This document shows positions 5,015 to 6,828 of a stretch of 6,828 bases of DNA, piece by piece. This DNA is from Gemmatimonadaceae bacterium. GTDB lineage: Bacteria; Gemmatimonadota; Gemmatimonadetes; Gemmatimonadales; Gemmatimonadaceae. The notes beneath the pieces were generated by a model that saw only the letters and a program-made list of their open reading frames with translations, searched no databases and was not told the origin of the DNA. Within the stretch, counting starts at the first letter, position 1. Each line of letters begins with the position of its first letter. Where the stretch lies: contig JAICUE010000139.1 in NCBI GenBank assembly GCA_025936015.1, positions 1 to 6,828 on the forward strand, written 5' to 3'. The position numbers were made by a program, and so were the translations under genes.

Positions 5015-6756
5015 TGACCGGACTCGAAAAGATCCTCGCCGAGCATCTCGAGCGCCGCGCGTTCATCTACGCTCGGCAATCGACGCCGGCGCAGGTGATC
5101 CATCACAGGTCCAGCACCGAGCGGCAGATCGGGCTCGCCGACAGAGCGTCCGAGCTGGGCTGGTCGAGCAACCTGATCGACGTCGTCACCGACGACCTCG
5201 GGCAGTCTGGTCGATACGTCGAAGGGCGTGAGGGCTTCCAGCGGCTCGCTTCCGAGATGACGATGGGGCGGGTCGGCGCCGTGTTCAGCCTCGATGCATC
5301 GCGACTGGCGCGATCGTCTGCAGATTGGCATCGCCTCCTCGAGATCGCGGCACTCACGAAGACGCTGCTCGTCGACGAGCAGAACGTGTACGATCCGCGC
5401 GACGCGAATGATCGCCTGGTGCTCGGCATGAAGGGGACGATGGCCGACTTCGAGCTCGTCTGGCTCCGTCAACGCATGGAAGGTGGGCGCTGGCACCTGG
5501 CGAGGAAGGGCGCGTATCGGTTTCGTCCGGCTGCCGGATATGTCCACGAGGATGACGAGTCGGCAAGGCTCGTGTTCGATCCAGATGAAGAGGTCCAGCG
5601 CGCGATTCGTTTAGTGTTCGAGCGCTATCGCGTAGGCGGAACGCTCGATGATGTCGTTGGCCACTTCGTTCGTAATCAGATCCGATTTCCTGCGCGCTAT
5701 GGAACGCGCCTCGAATGGGGTCGACTCAACCACAGTCGGGCGCACGCCGTTCTCACGAATCCGATCTACACCGGTGCATACGTGTTCGGGCGCATGCGGG
5801 GCGAGACGATTTTGGATGGTGGCCGTCGTCGGCGCCGCGTGAAGGAGTTGCCGATGGAGAGCTGGCCGGTGACAATCCGCGATGCTCATCCGGCATACAT
5901 CTCGTGGGAGGAATTCTTGGCAAACCAGAAACGCATGGCAGAGAACGGAGCGCGTCGGAGGGACAACGCCGCTCGAGGTGCTGCACGTGAAGGCCACGCA
6001 CTGCTGCAAGGCTTGCTGCTGTGCGGTCGCTGTGGGGGGCGGATCAAAGTCCGGTATGGCGGCACGAATGGTCGCCGTGCGGTGTACTGGTGTGACCGGC
6101 TGATGACGGAGTGCCTCACGGAAAAACCATGCGTGGCGATCGGCGCGCGCAACCTCGAGGAGCCGATCGTTTCGATCCTGCTAGCAGTGCTCACACGCGA
6201 GCAGTTGCTCGATGCGATGCGCGTCGTTGAACTGGTCGAAGAACAAGATGCGTCCGTCGATCGGCAATGGCAGCTTCGCCTCGAACGCGCGCGCTATGAC
6301 GCCAAGCGAGCCGAGCGACAATTCGATGCGTGCGAGCCAGAGAATCGCGTAGTGGCGAGGACCTTGGAGCGGCGCTGGAATGAGAAGCTCATCGAGGTCG
6401 AGACACTCGATCGAGAGTACGCAGCTTTCAAAGACAAACGGCGCCTGGAACTATCGGACATGGACCGACAGCGTGTTCTTCAACTCGCAACCGACCTCCC
6501 ACGACTCTGGCGCGCCGCCTCGACGACAGATCGCGACCGCAAGCTGCTTCTACGCGGGCTCATCAAGGACATTAGCGTTCGACCGATCGATGTGCCCCGG
6601 TCGACGTTGCAGACACAGGTCCTGTGGCACACCGGAGCCGTTACCGACGTAGAGATCGACCCTATCGGCCAAGGGTCGCCGCGCCGACCCATTCAGTACC
6701 GCGTGGGCAATACGCGAATCGTCGCGATAGAAGCGACGGATCGTCGAGCGAAGTAA
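5014..6756 (+). CDS. Large serine recombinase
   Basis: The 580-residue enzyme cuts and rejoins DNA through a serine nucleophile to integrate or excise its element. The N-terminal resolvase-type catalytic domain has FIYARQSTPAQ, with Arg21 and nucleophile Ser23, then FSLDASRLARSSADWH (91-106) with the catalytic Arg-x-x-Arg pattern, and LGMKGTMADFEL (137-148). The recombinase domain spans roughly 165-300 (GAYRFRPAAGYV, LTNPIYTGAYVFGR). A zinc ribbon follows with Cys337 and Cys340 in LLCGRCGG, then Cys360 and Cys367 or Cys373. A charged coiled-coil lies at about 415-475, and the conserved-looking TTDRDRKLLLRGLIKDI is at 504-520. The protein stops soon after, at the element's right end. The domain set is complete and the frame intact, so activity is plausible. 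Codon use is GC-rich but less extreme than in the GST gene. It lies directly downstream of the DUF5372-like gene in what appears to be a two-gene operon. Confidence 0.93.
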   Translation: MTGLEKILAEHLERRAFIYARQSTPAQVIHHRSSTERQIGLADRASELGWSSNLIDVVTDDLGQSGRYVEGREGFQRLASEMTMGRVGAVFSLDASRLARSSADWHRLLEIAALTKTLLVDEQNVYDPRDANDRLVLGMKGTMADFELVWLRQRMEGGRWHLARKGAYRFRPAAGYVHEDDESARLVFDPDEEVQRAIRLVFERYRVGGTLDDVVGHFVRNQIRFPARYGTRLEWGRLNHSRAHAVLTNPIYTGAYVFGRMRGETILDGGRRRRRVKELPMESWPVTIRDAHPAYISWEEFLANQKRMAENGARRRDNAARGAAREGHALLQGLLLCGRCGGRIKVRYGGTNGRRAVYWCDRLMTECLTEKPCVAIGARNLEEPIVSILLAVLTREQLLDAMRVVELVEEQDASVDRQWQLRLERARYDAKRAERQFDACEPENRVVARTLERRWNEKLIEVETLDREYAAFKDKRRLELSDMDRQRVLQLATDLPRLWRAASTTDRDRKLLLRGLIKDISVRPIDVPRSTLQTQVLWHTGAVTDVEIDPIGQGSPRRPIQYRVGNTRIVAIEATDRRAK

Positions 6757-6760
6757 CAAC
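6756..6760. other. Candidate right crossover core (attR) of the recombinase element
   Basis: The bases ACAAC contain AC twice, at 6756-6757 and 6759-6760. Either copy, paired with AC at 4561-4562, restores the minus-strand host frame (PDVVHSE or PDVHSE). The recombinase stop codon TAA (6754-6756) touches this site, so the gene runs to the very end of the element. Confidence 0.4.
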
Positions 6761-6828
6761 GTCTGGGACAACTTCATCGGCCAGGACCATCCCCTTTCCC
6801 AAGGAGTGCAGTGTGAAGCGTTCGTCAG
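6761..6828 (-). pseudogene. Upstream fragment of the disrupted minus-strand gene (fragment 1 of 3), continuing beyond the window
   Basis: Read from the right edge on the minus strand, the frame gives DERFTLHSLGKGMVLADEVV then PD, protein-like and free of stops. It continues in frame into the middle fragment (VHSELYVLNN) if the recombinase element is removed. The gene's start and most of its length must lie to the right of the window. With the other two pieces it gives a C-terminal segment of about 118 residues. I do not recognise the family and see no catalytic motif to name. Confidence 0.62.

Larger units (their letters stand above)
4561..6760 (+). mobile_element. Compact serine-recombinase element (about 2.2 kb) with a DUF5372-like accessory gene
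   Basis: The interval between fragments 1 and 2 of the minus-strand gene is filled by a DUF5372-like ORF followed by a large serine recombinase, all on the plus strand, with only about 20 non-coding bases at the left end and almost none at the right. A dinucleotide AC occurs at 4561-4562 and at 6759-6760 (also at 6756-6757). Collapsing the element onto AC restores the host frame as VVPDVHSEL. Large serine recombinases cross over at a two-base core and leave no larger target duplication, so this fits. The core assignment is inference, since two right-hand AC positions keep the frame. No cargo genes are present, so it behaves like an insertion sequence driven by a serine recombinase. Confidence 0.7.

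Noticed and set aside
4690..5547. A 285-codon minus-strand open frame opposite the recombinase start
   Set aside because: It mirrors the catalytic domain of a clear serine recombinase and crosses two genes of the opposite strand.

Overview
The window is high-GC bacterial DNA in which almost every codon of the resident genes ends in G or C. A glutathione S-transferase translationally coupled to a flavin-binding split-barrel protein fits a Gram-negative-like soil or environmental lineage such as Myxococcota, Acidobacteriota or a high-GC proteobacterium. I cannot place it more precisely.

There are two layers. The resident layer is (a) a plus-strand pair at 1-1924: the 3' part of a glutathione S-transferase gene, overlapping by four bases a pyridoxamine-5'-phosphate-oxidase-like gene whose barrel is interrupted by about ten degenerate 45-bp (15-residue) tandem repeats; and (b) a minus-strand gene of unknown function that converges on this pair and runs from beyond the right edge to a stop at 2070-2072. 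The inserted layer consists of two mobile elements, each about 2.2 kb, that have cut this minus-strand gene into three pieces.

Element 1 (2279-4480) is a complete group II intron lying antisense to the disrupted gene. Its ends can be read to the base. It starts GTGCG and ends AC, carries a reverse transcriptase/maturase ORF, a canonical domain V, and a domain VI whose bulged adenosine lies seven bases from the 3' end. Its EBS1 and EBS2 candidates pair with the last bases of the left exon. Element 2 (about 4561-6760) is a compact element encoding a small DUF5372-like protein and a large serine recombinase, with little else. It is flanked by a candidate AC crossover dinucleotide on both sides.

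Removing both elements restores one continuous minus-strand reading frame of about 118 codons (6828 to 6761, then 4562 to 4481, then 2278 to 2070). This is the strongest internal evidence for the element boundaries and the main result here. Only 82 bp of host gene separates the two insertions. Other points of interest are the repeat expansion inside a conserved enzyme fold, the intron ORF stop codon lying inside domain V, and a stretch between the DUF5372-like gene and the recombinase where coding character switches frame.
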